A program made the translations under genes and the position numbers. The notes under the pieces were generated by a model, which did no database searches, was not told the DNA's origin, and saw only the letters and a list, made by a program, of their open reading frames with translations. From positions 1 through 56,274 of the forward strand of contig JAGLOO010000016.1 in assembly GCA_023138875.1 (NCBI GenBank): a stretch of 56,274 nucleotides of DNA, written 5' to 3'. This document shows positions 55,765 through 56,274 of this stretch, piece after piece. This DNA is from Bacteroidales bacterium (GTDB taxonomy: Bacteria; Bacteroidota; Bacteroidia; Bacteroidales; GCA-2748055). Numbering within the stretch: position 1 is the first letter of the stretch; each line of letters starts with the position of its first letter.

Positions 55765-56274
55765 CTAAAATTTCAAGATAAATTCGGTTTTGGTTCCTTT
55801 TTTTGAATCAAATGTAATTGAACCATTATGCAATTGCATTATTTGCCGCGATAGGCTTAAACCTATTCCTGATCCTTCTTCTTTACTTGTATAAAATGGA
55901 ATGAAAACTTTATCTGATTCTTCAAGGCTTATCCCTATTCCTGTATCTATAACTTTAATAATAATTTTGTTATTTTCTTTGAAGGCCTCAAGACTTATCT
56001 CTCTTTTTATCTGAGTATTAATTGCTTCTATCGAGTTTTTAATCAAATTAATAATAACCTGTTCAATAAGATTCTTATCAGCTTTTAAGATCAAATCTTC
56101 GGGTTCCACTTTAGATTTCCAATTTATACTAGCATCCTTAAAATCTTTCGCAAACAGAAAATTAACAGATTTAAAAATTTCAATAATATAAAAATCTGTG
56201 TAGTACGGTTCAATGTTTTTTGTTAGCTCACGATATGATTCTACAAAACTATTTAACCCGTCACTTCGTTCTTC
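55765..56274 (-). CDS. Sensor histidine kinase, C-terminal part (cut by the window edge)
   Basis: The frame is open to the right edge, so the ATG-less region up to 56274 belongs to it and the apparent start at 56109 (GTG) is internal. Visible are a dimerisation-region segment (SDGLNSFVESYRELTK) and a complete HATPase_c domain: N box LIEQVIINLIKNSIEAINTQ, G1 VIDTGIGIS, and G2 SKEEGSGIGLSLSRQIMQLH. These bind ATP and phosphorylate a conserved His, presumably upstream in DGLNSF-containing helices beyond the edge. The partner regulator and sensor domain lie outside the window. Confidence 0.88.
   Translation of the reverse strand, partial: EERSDGLNSFVESYRELTKNIEPYYTDFYIIEIFKSVNFLFAKDFKDASINWKSKVEPEDLILKADKNLIEQVIINLIKNSIEAINTQIKREISLEAFKENNKIIIKVIDTGIGISLEESDKVFIPFYTSKEEGSGIGLSLSRQIMQLHNGSITFDSKKGTKTEFILKF

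Noticed and set aside
1-56274. tRNA or rRNA genes, including a tRNA as integration site for the integrases
   Set aside because: I looked for T-loop-like sequences near the recombinases and found none that fold; no rRNA sequence was noticed.

Overview
The window is from a Bacteroidota genome, most likely a marine or environmental member of Bacteroidales/Marinilabiliales. The evidence is four SusC/SusD pairs, C-terminal type IX secretion (T9SS) sorting domains, an ECF sigma/FecR/STN-TonB-receptor cascade, and promoters of the Bacteroidota form (TTTG, 18 bases, TAnnTTTG). No tRNA, rRNA or CRISPR array was seen. Family names come from reading the translations and motifs; no database search was run.

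Layout. (1) 1-1400: the cut-off end of an M14 carboxypeptidase-like gene, then a GC-rich fossil. (2) 1.4-27.6 kb: a polysaccharide-utilisation locus (PUL). A GntR/UTRA regulator is divergent from an MFS sugar(-acid) carrier and an AraA-like isomerase. Two tandem SusC-SusD pairs follow, then a surface lipoprotein, a GH2 exo-glucosaminidase-like enzyme, an alpha/beta hydrolase, a broken sugar isomerase/epimerase, a TIM-barrel lipoprotein, a GH3 NagZ-like hexosaminidase convergent with a NagX-like membrane protein, and a CehA-type metallohydrolase. The carrier and the first SusC have near-identical promoters, each followed by the same operator-like sequence (CTTAACGCGTTAAG, or an 11/14 match). 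They are therefore probably one regulon. GH2, GH3 and NagX together hint at an amino-sugar-containing glycan (inference). (3) 27.6-28.2 kb: a graveyard of three truncated genes (T9SS tail, IS3 transposase, probable DUF362 N-terminus).

(4) 28.2-40.2 kb: a second PUL, read leftwards as ECF sigma, FecR, STN-SusC, SusD and a GH9/CBM6/T9SS enzyme, with a divergent MGH1-type glycosidase. This is a complete surface-signalling circuit with its enzyme. (5) 40.2-47.6 kb: a third PUL, read leftwards as SusC, SusD, a small PKD-like lipoprotein and a T9SS protein built from a recent 915-bp tandem duplication.

(6) 47.9-56.3 kb: an accessory region. It holds a transposase fragment abutting a 5'-truncated integrase, a sigma-region-2-like protein translationally coupled to a minimal tyrosine recombinase, a small HTH protein, and an 814-bp gene-poor gap. 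A two-gene module follows: a DUF488 protein and an unknown partner that is cleanly interrupted by an insertion sequence with an 11-bp target duplication. The window ends with a fossil membrane-protein tail and the C-terminus of a histidine kinase running off the edge. The best candidates for undescribed biology are the DUF488/partner module and the sigma-like/recombinase pair.
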